From positions 1-51,227 of the forward strand of contig JACVRW010000008.1 in assembly GCA_014534235.1 (NCBI GenBank): a stretch of DNA of 51,227 nucleotides, in the 5' to 3' direction. The position numbers were made by a program, and so were the translations under genes. This DNA is from Thermoleophilaceae bacterium. Lineage in GTDB: Bacteria; Actinomycetota; Thermoleophilia; Solirubrobacterales; Thermoleophilaceae. Shown piece by piece: positions 33,309 to 42,553 of this stretch (the first letter of the stretch is position 1; every line of letters starts with the position of its first letter). Under the pieces are notes generated by a model. The model had not been told where the DNA came from and did not search any database. It saw only the letters and a program-made list of their open reading frames with translations.

Positions 33309-34291
33309 TGCCCGAGGACCCGCAGCAGCCGGACCGGCCCGGCGCCTCCTCCGCGGAGGACGAGGCGCGCGAGGGCGTGCCGGGCGAGCCCGGCGAAGCG
33401 ACCCCATCCGAGACGCCGCCGGAAGGCCCCGAGGACATCACACCCGGCCCCGAGATCGAGGGCGTAGACGAGCTGGCGGACGCCGCGCAGCCCGAGGCCG
33501 GCCGCGGCGAGGAGCCCGTTGCTGGGCCCGCCACGCCGGTCCCCGGCGACGAGGTGGAAGGCGGCGGCGAGAAGCCCGAGGCCGCGCCGGAGGCGGCGGA
33601 GCCTGCCGGCCCGGAACCCTCGGCGGAAATCGAGGAGCGCCGCCGGCCGGGCGGCGAGGAGCGACCGCGGCCGGGCCGGCGGCGCCGGCGGGACGATGGG
33701 CCGGCCGAGGAGGTCATCCCCGGCGCGCACCTGGAGCCGGACCTCGTATTGGAGGAGCAGGCCGCGCCGGAGGAGGCCGAGTACGCGGAATACGGCGCAT
33801 ACGCCGAAGCCGAGGTCGAGGCGGCCGCGGACGAGCCGGAGGTCGTGGAGGAGGCACCGCCCGAGCCGGCCCCGGTCGTGCGCCAGCCGCTGGACCTGGC
33901 CGCCGACGCCCGCTACCACGCGACCGGCAAGCGAAAGAGCGCCGTCGCGCGGGTGACCCTGAAGCCCGGCGAGGGCACCTACCGCATCAACGGGCGTCAT
34001 CTGGACGAGTACTTCCCGCGGGTCCTGCTCCAGCGAATGGCTCGTCAGCCCCTCGAGGCGGCGGGGTATCACACGCGCATGGACGTGGTGGCCCGCATCC
34101 ACGGCGGCGGGGTCTCCGCGCAGGCCGGCGCGCTGCGCCACGGGGTCGCCCGGGCCCTGGTGGAGGCGGACCCCGCCCTACGCGGCGAGCTCAAGCGCCG
34201 GGGCTATCTCACTCGCGACCCACGGGTCAAGGAACGCAAGAAGGCCGGGCTCAAGAAGGCCCGCAAGCGACCGCAGTTCTCGAAGCGTTAG
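33308..34291 (+). CDS. rpsI: 30S ribosomal protein S9 (uS9) with long acidic N-terminal extension
   Basis: 327 residues, against about 130 for a normal S9. The last 127 are a standard S9: [56 protein letters not shown] and the basic tail [12 protein letters not shown] that reaches the P-site tRNA. The first 200 are Glu/Pro/Ala-rich with basic islands ([18 protein letters not shown]) and almost certainly disordered. The extension is one open frame starting within the rplM stop, so it is translated unless an internal start is used. glmM follows after eight bases. Confidence 0.95.
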   Translation: MPEDPQQPDRPGASSAEDEAREGVPGEPGEATPSETPPEGPEDITPGPEIEGVDELADAAQPEAGRGEEPVAGPATPVPGDEVEGGGEKPEAAPEAAEPAGPEPSAEIEERRRPGGEERPRPGRRRRRDDGPAEEVIPGAHLEPDLVLEEQAAPEEAEYAEYGAYAEAEVEAAADEPEVVEEAPPEPAPVVRQPLDLAADARYHATGKRKSAVARVTLKPGEGTYRINGRHLDEYFPRVLLQRMARQPLEAAGYHTRMDVVARIHGGGVSAQAGALRHGVARALVEADPALRGELKRRGYLTRDPRVKERKKAGLKKARKRPQFSKR

Positions 34292-34299
34292 CGAGGGCG

Positions 34300-35619
34300 A
34301 TGGCGCTCTTCGGCACGGACGGCGTCCGCGGCGTCGCGGGCGAGTTCCTGACCGCCGACCTCGCGCTGAACCTCGGCCGCGCCGCGGCGACGTGGTCGCC
34401 GGCCGAGGCGCCCCAGGTCCTGATCGTGCGAGACACGCGCGAGTCCGGCGAGATGCTCGAGACCGCGCTCGCGGCGGGGATCGCCGCCGGCGGCGGTCAC
34501 GCGCTCCTTGGCGGCGTGCTCCCCACCCCAGGCGCGGCGCTCCTCGTGCGACGCTTCGGCTTCGACCTCGCGGCCGTCGTCTCTGCCTCGCACAATCCGT
34601 ACCAGGACAACGGGATCAAGTTCTTCGGTCCCGAGGGCACCAAGCTCGACGACGAGCAGGAGGCCGAGGTCGAGCGGCTGCTCGACCGGCCGACGGGCAG
34701 CATCGGCCGCGTCCGCCAGCTCCACGGGGCCGGTGGCGACTACGTCCGCGAGCTCGAGCTGCGCTTCCGGGACCTGGACCTCTCCGGCCGCCGGATACTG
34801 CTCGACTGCGCGAACGGCGCCGCGTTCCGGGTCGCCCCCGAGATCTTCCGCCGCCTCGGTGCGGACGTCGACGCGCTGGCCGTGAAGCCCGACGGCCGCA
34901 ACATCAATCTGGGCTGCGGGTCGACGCGTGTCGAGTGGCTCGTGGAGCGGATGAACGGGCACGACGCCGGCTTCGCGTTCGACGGAGACGGCGACCGGGT
35001 GCTCGCGGTCGACCGCACCCGCACCGTCGTCGACGGCGACGAGCTGATGGCGCTCGCGGCGCTGCACCTGCGCGACCGCGGGCGGCTCGCGGGCGGCGGC
35101 GTCGCCGTGACCGTGATGACGAACTACGGCTTCCACCGCGCGATGGACGCCGCGGGGATCGAGGTGTCCACCACGCCGGTCGGCGACCGCCATGTGCTGG
35201 CCGAGCTGCTTCGGCGCGGCTGGTCCCTCGGCGGCGAGCAGTCCGGGCACATCATCGACATGAGCTTCGTCCCCGCCGGCGACGGCATCGCCACTGCGCT
35301 GCTCGCCCTCGAGGCGCTGGGTGACCGCGACCTCGTGGAGCGCGACGCGATGGAGAGGCTCCCGCAGCGGCTCGTAAACGTGCCCGTTGCCGACCGAGCC
35401 GCACTCGAGGGCGCCGGGGAGGTGTGGACCGCGGTCGAGCGCGAATCCGAGCGACTCGACGGCAGGGGGCGCGTGCTGGTGCGCCCGTCGGGCACAGAGC
35501 CACTCGTCCGGGTGATGGTGGAGGCCCCCGACGAGCGCGAATGCGAGGAGGTCACCGCCCGGCTGGTGGAGGTCGTCGAGGCGGAGCTCGGCAGCCGGTT
35601 TAGTCACGCGCGGCCTTGA
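34300..35619 (+). CDS. glmM: Phosphoglucosamine mutase
   Basis: Interconverts glucosamine 6- and 1-phosphate on the way to UDP-GlcNAc. 439 residues. The start LFGTDGVRGVAGEFLT is typical; SASHNPYQDNG holds the phosphoserine (S97), DGDGDR binds Mg near residue 230, TTPVGDRHVLAEL and GGEQSGHII bind sugar, and RPSGTEPLVRVMVEA binds the phosphate. Placed after rplM-rpsI and just before glmS, so the GlcN-6-P producer and consumer are neighbours. Confidence 0.97.
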   Translation: MALFGTDGVRGVAGEFLTADLALNLGRAAATWSPAEAPQVLIVRDTRESGEMLETALAAGIAAGGGHALLGGVLPTPGAALLVRRFGFDLAAVVSASHNPYQDNGIKFFGPEGTKLDDEQEAEVERLLDRPTGSIGRVRQLHGAGGDYVRELELRFRDLDLSGRRILLDCANGAAFRVAPEIFRRLGADVDALAVKPDGRNINLGCGSTRVEWLVERMNGHDAGFAFDGDGDRVLAVDRTRTVVDGDELMALAALHLRDRGRLAGGGVAVTVMTNYGFHRAMDAAGIEVSTTPVGDRHVLAELLRRGWSLGGEQSGHIIDMSFVPAGDGIATALLALEALGDRDLVERDAMERLPQRLVNVPVADRAALEGAGEVWTAVERESERLDGRGRVLVRPSGTEPLVRVMVEAPDERECEEVTARLVEVVEAELGSRFSHARP

Positions 35620-35756
35620 TGCGGAATGGCGCGGCAAGTCGGCCGCGTGTAACTCGAGGACCGCGAGGGAAGCGACCGCTTTTGAGAGAACGCGGGCCAG
35701 GAAATCGTTGGTCTCCTAGCGAATACGGTCCAGTCGAACTACGCTGACCCCCCTCA

Positions 35757-37589
35757 ATGTGCGGAATCATCGGATACGTAGGACCGCGTGAGTGCCGGGA
35801 GCTTTTGCTCGGCGGGTTGCGGCGCCTCGAGTACCGCGGGTACGACTCCGCGGGCCTGTCGCTGATCTCGAACGGCTCCGTCGGGACGATCCACGCGGTC
35901 GGCAACCTCGACAACCTCTACGCGGCCGTGACGGCCGGCAACGGCCACCTTCGCGGCTCGACCGGCATCGGCCATACCCGCTGGGCCACGCACGGGCGGG
36001 TGACCGAGGAGAACGCCCACCCACACCGGGACACGTCCGGCCGCGTGCACATCGTCCTGAACGGGATCGTCGAGAACTGGACCGAGCTGCGCGACCGGCT
36101 CCACGCGGAGGGCGCCGACTTCACCTCCGACACCGACGCCGAGGTGGTCGCGCACCTCGTAGCGCACCACCTGAACGGCGACCTCGTCGAGGCGGTGCGC
36201 CGGGCCTACGCGGAGCTGCGGGGCCACTACGCGTTCGTGGCCATGTCGGCGGACGAGCCCGGCGTGCTGGTGGGCGCCCGCAAGGAGTGCCCGCTCGTCG
36301 TCGGGCTGGGGGACGGTGAGAGCTTCATCGCCTCGGCGATCCCCGCCTTCCTCGCTGAGACGCGCCGCGTCCAGCTCGTCGAGGACGGCGAGATCGTTGC
36401 CGTCTCGCCCCAGGGATCGCGCTTCCTCTCACCCGACGGCACGCGGCTCGAGCGCGACGTCCACGTGATCGAGTGGGACGACGACGCCGCCGAGAAGGGC
36501 GGCTACGAGACCTTCATGCTCAAGGAGATCCACGAGCAGGCGGATGCGGTCGCCGGGACCGTGGCCGACCGGGTGGTGGGCGATCGCGTCGACCTCGGGG
36601 ACATCGGCATCGACGACGACTTCCTCGGGCGCATGCGGCGCGTGGTGATCGTCGCGTGCGGCACCTCGTACCACGCAGGGCTCGTGGGTCGATACGCGAT
36701 CGAGTGGTGGTCGCGCGTGCCGGTGGAGATCGATATCGCCTCCGAGTTCCGCTACCGCAATCCGGTGCTCGACGAGCGGGACCTAGTGATCGGCATCTCG
36801 CAGTCCGGCGAGACCGCGGACACGCTCGCGGCGATGCGCCTGGCCAGGGAGCGCGGCGCAAAGGTGCTCGCCGTGACCAACGTCATGGGGAGCCAGGCGA
36901 CGCGGGACGCCGACGGCGTCGTCTTCACCCGCGCGGGGCTCGAGATCGGCGTGGCCGCCACGAAGACGTTCGTGTCCCAGGTGGCGGTGATGTATCTGAT
37001 CGCGCTGAAGCTGGCCCAGCTGCACGGGACGGTCGAGCCGAGCGCGCTGCGGCGGCTCTACCGCGAGCTGCGCGACCTGCCGAACTCGATCGCGGCGCTG
37101 CTGGAGCAGGTGGACCAGCCCGTTCGGAGGATCGCCGCGCGCTGGAAGGACGCGGGCTTCTTCCTCTACCTGGGCCGCCATGTTGGACTGTCCGTCTGCC
37201 TCGAGGGCGCCCTCAAGCTCAAGGAAATCTCCTACATCCCGACCGACGCCTACGCGGCCGGCGAGATGAAGCACGGCCCGATCGCGCTGCTCGACGAGAA
37301 CACTCCGGTGGTGTGTGTGGCGACGGACTCGCCGGTCCTCGACAAGGTGCTCTCGAACATCGCGGAGGTCCGCGCCCGCGGCGCACACGTGATCGCGGTC
37401 GCGACGGGGGGCAGCGACCAGGTGGCCGACCACGCCGACGACGTCGTGGAGGTCCCGCGCACGGACTGGCTCCTCCAGCCGCTGCTGGCGGTGATCCCGC
37501 TTCAGCTGCTGGCCTACTACATCGCCCGCGCGCGCGGCCTCAACGTGGACCAGCCGCGCAACCTGGCGAAGACGGTCACCGTCGAGTAG
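35757..37589 (+). CDS. glmS: Glutamine--fructose-6-phosphate aminotransferase (isomerising)
   Basis: Makes glucosamine 6-phosphate from fructose 6-phosphate and Gln. 610 residues, usual length. Class II amidotransferase domain: CGIIGYVGPREC with Cys2 nucleophile, LEYRGYDSAGLSL, TRWATHGRVTEENAHPH. Two SIS domains: CGTSYHAGLVGRY, ISQSGETADTLAAMR, and LGRHVGLSVCLEGALKLKEISYI. The C-terminus DQPRNLAKTVTVE is canonical. The leader (35620-35756) shows no glmS ribozyme core that I can recognise. First gene of a long run through acpS, nnr, alr and cca. Confidence 0.97.
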   Translation: MCGIIGYVGPRECRELLLGGLRRLEYRGYDSAGLSLISNGSVGTIHAVGNLDNLYAAVTAGNGHLRGSTGIGHTRWATHGRVTEENAHPHRDTSGRVHIVLNGIVENWTELRDRLHAEGADFTSDTDAEVVAHLVAHHLNGDLVEAVRRAYAELRGHYAFVAMSADEPGVLVGARKECPLVVGLGDGESFIASAIPAFLAETRRVQLVEDGEIVAVSPQGSRFLSPDGTRLERDVHVIEWDDDAAEKGGYETFMLKEIHEQADAVAGTVADRVVGDRVDLGDIGIDDDFLGRMRRVVIVACGTSYHAGLVGRYAIEWWSRVPVEIDIASEFRYRNPVLDERDLVIGISQSGETADTLAAMRLARERGAKVLAVTNVMGSQATRDADGVVFTRAGLEIGVAATKTFVSQVAVMYLIALKLAQLHGTVEPSALRRLYRELRDLPNSIAALLEQVDQPVRRIAARWKDAGFFLYLGRHVGLSVCLEGALKLKEISYIPTDAYAAGEMKHGPIALLDENTPVVCVATDSPVLDKVLSNIAEVRARGAHVIAVATGGSDQVADHADDVVEVPRTDWLLQPLLAVIPLQLLAYYIARARGLNVDQPRNLAKTVTVE

Positions 37590-37611
37590 GTCATCGAGTA
37601 CGGTCCCCGCC

Positions 37612-37965
37612 GTGAGTGGGGTCGGCATCGATCTGCTCGACATCGAGCGCCTCGAGCGCGCGCTCGCGCGCCGGCCGCGCCTCGGGGAGAGGATCTTCAC
37701 GGACGACGAGCGCGCCTACGCAGCGGGCAAGGCCCGGCCGGTGATGCATCTCGCCGCGCGCTTCTGTGCGAAAGAGGCGGTGGCCAAGGCGCTTGGGCTT
37801 ACGGGGTGGAGCTTCCGCGACGTCGAGGTGGTTGCCACGGCCGGGCCGCCCGAGGTGCGGCTCACGGGCAGCGTGGCGAGACGAGCCGAGGAGCTCGGGG
37901 TTCGCGCACGGGTTTCGCTCACGCACACCGACACGGTGGCCGGCGCCGTGGCCCTGCTGCTGTGA
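37612..37965 (+). CDS. acpS: Holo-[acyl-carrier-protein] synthase
   Basis: Transfers 4'-phosphopantetheine from CoA to acyl carrier protein. 117 residues from GTG 37612: VGIDLLDIERLERAL (Mg-binding Asp), RIFTDDERAYA, AARFCAKEAVAKALG (the F-x-x-KEA-x-x-KA motif) and VSLTHTDTVAGAVALL. Length and motifs are standard. Its stop overlaps the nnr GTG as GTGA; acpS-nnr is a widespread actinobacterial pair. Confidence 0.95.
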   Translation: MSGVGIDLLDIERLERALARRPRLGERIFTDDERAYAAGKARPVMHLAARFCAKEAVAKALGLTGWSFRDVEVVATAGPPEVRLTGSVARRAEELGVRARVSLTHTDTVAGAVALLL

Positions 37966-39482
37966 GCCCGCTGCCGGACTGGCTCGACCCCCTCTTCGAT
38001 GCGTCCGAGATGCGCGCCGCCGATGCCTGGGCGATCCGGGAGCAGGGAGTCCCTTCGCTGGACCTGATGGAGCGGGCGGGGGCCGGGCTCGCGCGTGCGA
38101 CCGCGGCGGCGGCGCGCCCGGGACCGGTGCGGGTCGTGGTCGGGAAGGGCAACAACGGCGGGGACGGCCTCGTGGTCGCTCGTCTGCTGCGGGACGACGG
38201 GCACGATGTCCACGTCCTGGCGACGGTGCCGCCGGAAGAGCTCCGTGGCGATCCGGCGGTCAACCTCGAGCGCCTGCCGGGAGACCCGCCCGAGCCGTTC
38301 GCCCCCGAGCGGCTGGAAGGCTCGGGAGCCGTGGTCGACGCGCTTCTCGGCACGGGGTTCGAGGGCTCGCCGCGGGAGCCGCTCGCGTCAGCGATCGCCG
38401 CAATCAGTCGGCAGGACGCGCCGGTCGTGGCCTGCGACGTGCCGTCGGGGGTGAACGCCTCGACCGGCGAGGTGGAGGGTGAGGCGGTTCTGGCCGCCGC
38501 GACCGCAACGTTTCACGGCTCGAAGATCGGGCTACACGTGGAGCCCGGCAAGTCCCACGCCGGCCGGGTGGAGGTGGTGGAGATCGGCATCCCGCGCGGG
38601 GCGCCCGGGGCCGCGGCCGCCGGGCTGATCAGCGAGCGCGCGCTGGACCTCTACCCACGCCGGAAGCGCACCGGCACCAAGTTCACCTCGGGCGTGGTCG
38701 TCGTCGCCGGCGGATCGTTGGGGCTAACCGGCGCCCCCACGATGGCGGCGCGGTCGGCGCAGCGGGCGGGCGCGGGCTACGTGCAAGTGGCGGTGCCGGC
38801 CCCGGTGCAGCCCGCCGTTGACCTGCGGCTGCTCGAGCAGATGAGCCGCGCGCTACCCGACGATGATGGTTCTCATACGCCCGCGGGGGTCGACGTCGTG
38901 GCCCAGATGGCGGAGCGCGCCGGCGCGGTCGTGCTCGGGCCGGGACTCGGGCGCGCGGAGAGCGCAGTGGCGTTTGCCCGGGGCGTCGCGGGCGCGGTGC
39001 AGGCTCCGCTGGTGGTCGACGCCGACGGCCTCAACGCCCACGCCGGCCGGCTCGAGCTCTTCGGCGAGCGCGAGGCACCCAGCGTCCTGACGCCTCACGA
39101 GGGGGAGCTCGGGCGGCTGCTCGAGGTCGACTCCGACGAGATCAGGGCCCATCGCCTGCGCTACGCCCGAGAGGCCGCCGAGCGCAGCGGCGCGGTCGTG
39201 CTGCTGAAGGGCGACGACACGATCGTCGCTGCTCCGGGCGGGCCCGTCGGGATCAACTCGAGCGGCACGCCCGCGCTCGCCACGGCCGGTACCGGCGACG
39301 TACTGTCGGGCCTGATCGGGGCCCTGCTGGCAAAGGGCCTCGGCGTCTTTGAGGCCGCCGCGGTCGGAGCGCTGGCGCACGGGCTGGCCGGACGCGCCGC
39401 CGCAGAGCGCGTCGGGGCGGATCACGTGATGGCGGGCGACGTCATCGAGACGCTGCCGCAGGGACTGACCGTCCGCGGCTGA
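37962..39482 (+). CDS. nnr: Bifunctional NAD(P)HX epimerase/dehydratase (Nnr)
   Basis: Repairs hydrated NADH and NADPH. 506 residues from GTG 37962. The N-terminal YjeF-type epimerase spans about residues 10-215 (ASEMRAADAWAIREQGVP, VVVGKGNNGGDGLVVARLL, VVDALLGTGFEG, VACDVPSGVNASTGEV). The C-terminal ADP-dependent dehydratase of the ribokinase fold spans about 225-505 (VVVAGGSLGLTGAPTMAARSA, VLTPHEGELGRLL, ALATAGTGDVLSGLIGALLA). Both active-site regions appear intact. Confidence 0.95.
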   Translation: MSPLPDWLDPLFDASEMRAADAWAIREQGVPSLDLMERAGAGLARATAAAARPGPVRVVVGKGNNGGDGLVVARLLRDDGHDVHVLATVPPEELRGDPAVNLERLPGDPPEPFAPERLEGSGAVVDALLGTGFEGSPREPLASAIAAISRQDAPVVACDVPSGVNASTGEVEGEAVLAAATATFHGSKIGLHVEPGKSHAGRVEVVEIGIPRGAPGAAAAGLISERALDLYPRRKRTGTKFTSGVVVVAGGSLGLTGAPTMAARSAQRAGAGYVQVAVPAPVQPAVDLRLLEQMSRALPDDDGSHTPAGVDVVAQMAERAGAVVLGPGLGRAESAVAFARGVAGAVQAPLVVDADGLNAHAGRLELFGEREAPSVLTPHEGELGRLLEVDSDEIRAHRLRYAREAAERSGAVVLLKGDDTIVAAPGGPVGINSSGTPALATAGTGDVLSGLIGALLAKGLGVFEAAAVGALAHGLAGRAAAERVGADHVMAGDVIETLPQGLTVRG

Positions 39483-39507
39483 CCGGGGAGGCGATATCGT
39501 CGCCCCG

Positions 39508-39966
39508 ATGGCGGAGCTGGTGCGCGACATCATGGATCCGTCCCCGGCCACTGTCGCCCCGGACACCCCGGTCGAGGAGGTGATCCGCACACTGCGCCAG
39601 CATGAGCTCCCGGGTGTGCCCGTCGTGGACGGCGACGGCCGCTGCGTCGGCATCGTCACGGAGGCCGATCTCGTGCTGCCCGACGACCAGGGCGATCTCC
39701 ACATCCCTCACTACGTCAACCTGTTCGGCGGCACGGTCTTCCTCGAGCCGCTCAGCCGGTTCGAGGAGCGGCTGCGTAAGGCATTCGCGTCGACCGCCGC
39801 CGACATGATGACCCCCGACCCCGACACGGTGACGCCGGATACGCCGGTCCAGGAGGCGGCCCGTCTCCTCCACTCGTCGGGTCACAACCGCCTTCCCGTG
39901 GTCGAGGACGGTCGCCTGGTCGGGGTCGTCACGCGCGTGGACGTGCTCGGCGCCCTCGCGGGGTGA
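39508..39966 (+). CDS. CBS domain pair protein
   Basis: 152 residues made of two CBS repeats. The first is VRDIMDPSPATVAPDTPVEEVI, then LPGVPVVDGDGRCVGIVTEADLV. The second is AADMMTPDPDTVTPDTPVQEAARLL, then HNRLPVVEDGRLVGVVTRVDVL. They are separated by a linker with HIPHYVNLFGGTVFLEPL. CBS pairs bind adenine nucleotides or S-adenosylmethionine and regulate partner enzymes; free-standing pairs like this have no known target here. Its stop overlaps the alr GTG (GTGA), hinting at a link to alanine racemase or simply operon packing. Confidence 0.92.
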   Translation: MAELVRDIMDPSPATVAPDTPVEEVIRTLRQHELPGVPVVDGDGRCVGIVTEADLVLPDDQGDLHIPHYVNLFGGTVFLEPLSRFEERLRKAFASTAADMMTPDPDTVTPDTPVQEAARLLHSSGHNRLPVVEDGRLVGVVTRVDVLGALAG

Positions 39967-41024
39967 GCGCGGCGGAGCGCGCGCTCGCCCGCATCGATCT
40001 CAGCGCGATCGAGCGCAACGCAGCGCATCTGCGCTCGCTGCTTCGGGACGGGACAGCGCTGTGCGCCGTGGTGAAGGCGGACGGCTACGGCCACGGGGCC
40101 GTGTGGTCGGCGAAGGCGGCGCTCGCCGGCGGAGCGAGCTGGCTGGCCGTCGCCACCGCCGGTGAGGCCGAGGACCTGCGCCGTCACGGAATCGCCGAAC
40201 GCATCCTCGTGATGGGCGCCCTCACCCGCGAGGAGCAGCGCGTCGCGCGGGAGGCGGAGGCGGACGTTGTGGCGTGGACGCCGGAGGTCGATGCGGAGCG
40301 GCTCCACGTCAAGCTCGACACCGGCATGGGTCGCCTCGGTACGAGGGACTGGAAGGAGGCCCTGCGGCTGGCGCGGGGCGATCGCGTGGTAGGGCTGATG
40401 ACCCACTTCGCGACGGCCGACGAGCGCGGAGACGACTACTTCGCCGCGCAGCTCGAGCGGTTCCGCGAGTTCGTCGAGGCCGTCGGCCGCGACGACCTGG
40501 TCGTCCACGCAGCGAACAGCGCGGCCACCTACCGCGACTCGGAGGCGCACTTCGACATGGTCCGGTGCGGGATAGCGGTCTACGGACTCGATCCCTTCGG
40601 CGAGGATCCGGCCGACCGCGGGCTCGAGCCGGCGTTGTCGCTCACGTCCTGGGTGGCCGCGGTCAGGCGCTTCGAGGCGGGCGCGAGCGCGGGATACGGT
40701 CGCCGCTGGACCGCTTCCCGGCCCACCTGGGTGGCCACCGTGCCGATCGGGTACGGCGACGGCTGGCGCCGCGGCGTGGCCGGCGACCGCGACGTCCTGA
40801 TCCGCGGCCGCCGCTACCCGCTCGCGGGGAACGTGAGCATGGACAACGTGACGGTCGACCTGGGGAGCGACACCGAGGTGAGCGTGGGGGACGAGGTGGT
40901 GCTGATCGGGGAGCAGGCGCACGAGCGAATCCTCGCCGAGGAGGTGGCGCGACGGCTCGCGACGATCAACTACGAGGTCACCTGCGCCCTGTCCCCGCGG
41001 GTGCGCCGGCTGCACGTGCGGTGA
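39963..41024 (+). CDS. alr: Alanine racemase
   Basis: PLP enzyme producing D-Ala for peptidoglycan. 353 residues from GTG 39963. The PLP lysine is K38 in AVVKADGYGHGA; other blocks are HVKLDTGMGRLG, LMTHFATADE, HAANSAATY, DMVRCGIAVYGLDPFG, SAGYGRRWTA (the second catalytic Tyr), VPIGYGDGWRR and GNVSMDNVTVDLG. Its stop overlaps the cca GTG. In this window murI, glmM, glmS and a D,D-carboxypeptidase also serve the wall. Confidence 0.97.
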   Translation: MSAAERALARIDLSAIERNAAHLRSLLRDGTALCAVVKADGYGHGAVWSAKAALAGGASWLAVATAGEAEDLRRHGIAERILVMGALTREEQRVAREAEADVVAWTPEVDAERLHVKLDTGMGRLGTRDWKEALRLARGDRVVGLMTHFATADERGDDYFAAQLERFREFVEAVGRDDLVVHAANSAATYRDSEAHFDMVRCGIAVYGLDPFGEDPADRGLEPALSLTSWVAAVRRFEAGASAGYGRRWTASRPTWVATVPIGYGDGWRRGVAGDRDVLIRGRRYPLAGNVSMDNVTVDLGSDTEVSVGDEVVLIGEQAHERILAEEVARRLATINYEVTCALSPRVRRLHVR

Positions 41025-42406
41025 GGCTGGCCGAGATCCTCCCAGGTGTGGAGGCGTGGGTGGTGGGCGGCACCGTCCGCGACGAGCTCCTCGGCAGGCC
41101 CATCCGCGACGTCGACGTCGCGGTCGCCGGCGACCCGGAGCCGCCGGCGCGCGCGGTCGCCGCCGCGGTGTCCGGTCCCGTGTTCCCGCTCTCTGAGACG
41201 TTCGGCGCCTGGCGCGTCATCGAGCGCTCCACGGGACGCGTCTACGACTTCTCGCCGCTCCAGGGCGAGACGATCGAACAGGACCTCGCGGCCCGCGACT
41301 TCACCGTCAACGCGATCGCCCGCGCGCTCTGCGGCGGCGACCTGATCGATCCTTTCGGCGGCCGCGCCGATCTCGAGGCCCGAACGCTGCGAGTGCTCGG
41401 CCGCGCGGCCTACGAGGCGGACGCCCTCCGACCGCTCCGGCTGGCGCGGCTGGCGGCGGAGCTCGGATTCGGGCCCGACCGCCAGACCGAGCGGCTGACG
41501 GCCGAGGCCGCTCCGCGCACCCGCGAGGCGGCCGGGGAGCGGGTGTTCGCCGAGCTGCGACGCCTGCTGGTGGCCCCCGGCGTCATCGCCGGGCTCGACC
41601 TGGCCGATCGCCTGGGCCTCCTGCGCGCCGTGCTCCCCGAGGTCGCCGACCTGCACGACGTGGAGCAGAGCCACTACCACCACCTCGACGTATACGGGCA
41701 CACGGTCGAGGTGCTCGAGCGGCAGATCGAGATCGAGGGAAGGCTCGAGGAGATCTTCGCTCCGCTCGGGTCGCAGGTGCGCGCCGTGCTGGACGAACCG
41801 CTCGCCGACGAGCTGAGCCGTGGGCAGGCGCTCCGCTTCGGTGCTCTTCTCCACGACGTGGGGAAGCCCGCGACCCGCGGCGTGCGCGCGGACGGGCGGA
41901 TCACGTTCTTGGGCCACGATCGGGTCGGCCGCGACATGGTCCACGCGCTCTGCCGCCGGCTGCGGACGAGCCAGCGCCTCGCCGATTTCCTCGGCGCCCT
42001 GGCGCGCCACCACCTGAACCTCGGGTTCCTGGTGCACGCGCGGCCCCTCGACGGGCGGGCCGTCTACCGCTACCTGAAGGAGACCGCCCCGGTGCAGGCG
42101 GAGGTGACGCTGCTCTCGTGCGCCGACCGCCTGGCCACCCGCGGCAGGAACGCCGAGCGCGCCACGCGTGCCCACCTCGAGCTCGCCAGGGAGCTCATGC
42201 GTCCGGCGCTCGAATGGCGGGCCGGACGAGCGCCGAGGCCTCCGGTGCGTGGGGACGAGCTCGCCCGCGACCTCGGGATCCGGCCCGGCCCGGAGCTCGG
42301 CCGGCTGTTGGGCGAGCTCGAGGAGGCGGCGTACGCGGGGGAGGTGCGGACGAGGGACGAGGCCGTCGCTCTGGCCCGCCGGCTGCGGGACAATCCAGAC
42401 GCGTGA
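41021..42406 (+). CDS. cca: tRNA nucleotidyltransferase / poly(A) polymerase family with HD domain
   Basis: 461 residues from GTG 41021. The class II head domain has VVGGTVRDELLGRPIRDVDVAV (GG-x-x-RD and DxD metal site) and RDFTVNAIARAL. RTLRVLGRAAYEADALRPLRLARLAAELG is the template-like neck, and the C-terminal HD domain contains GALLHDVGKPATR and HHLNLGF. This layout fits CCA-adding or A-adding enzymes; the two cannot be separated by eye. rph upstream in the window would provide tRNA 3' ends for it. Overlaps a corA relic. Confidence 0.92.
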   Translation: MRLAEILPGVEAWVVGGTVRDELLGRPIRDVDVAVAGDPEPPARAVAAAVSGPVFPLSETFGAWRVIERSTGRVYDFSPLQGETIEQDLAARDFTVNAIARALCGGDLIDPFGGRADLEARTLRVLGRAAYEADALRPLRLARLAAELGFGPDRQTERLTAEAAPRTREAAGERVFAELRRLLVAPGVIAGLDLADRLGLLRAVLPEVADLHDVEQSHYHHLDVYGHTVEVLERQIEIEGRLEEIFAPLGSQVRAVLDEPLADELSRGQALRFGALLHDVGKPATRGVRADGRITFLGHDRVGRDMVHALCRRLRTSQRLADFLGALARHHLNLGFLVHARPLDGRAVYRYLKETAPVQAEVTLLSCADRLATRGRNAERATRAHLELARELMRPALEWRAGRAPRPPVRGDELARDLGIRPGPELGRLLGELEEAAYAGEVRTRDEAVALARRLRDNPDA

Positions 42407-42542
42407 TCGTCGGCTTCGCGATGAGCTTCGAGCACATGCCGGAGTTCACCTGGACCTTCGGCTACCCGCTGGTCCTCGTGGTGATGGTCGCGATCTGCGC
42501 CGTCGTCTACCGCTACTTCAAGCGGTGGGCTGGCTCGAATAG
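42403..42542 (+). pseudogene. corA: C-terminal remnant of a CorA magnesium/cobalt transporter
   Basis: From the GTG overlapping the cca stop, the frame reads IVGFAMSFEHMPEFTWTFGYPL, then a hydrophobic helix (VLVVMVAICAVVYRYF) and KRW. This matches the end of CorA, normally YGMNFEHMPE...GYP, two membrane spans and KRRGWL. GMN has become AMS, and after KRW a one-base shift is needed to reach GWLE and stop (TAG 42540-42542). The 270 or so residues that should precede are absent. The HIT gene starts 11 bases on. Confidence 0.75.
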
Positions 42543-42553
42543 GCTTGCCCGCC

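Noticed and set aside
33298-34299. Plus-strand frame overlapping rpsI and joined to glmM
   Set aside because: Arg/Gly-rich shadow; glmM clearly begins at 34300 with LFGTDGVRG and rpsI uses the other frame.
35620-35756. glmS ribozyme in the glmS leader
   Set aside because: No recognisable ribozyme core, and that ribozyme class is mainly known from Gram-positive Firmicutes.
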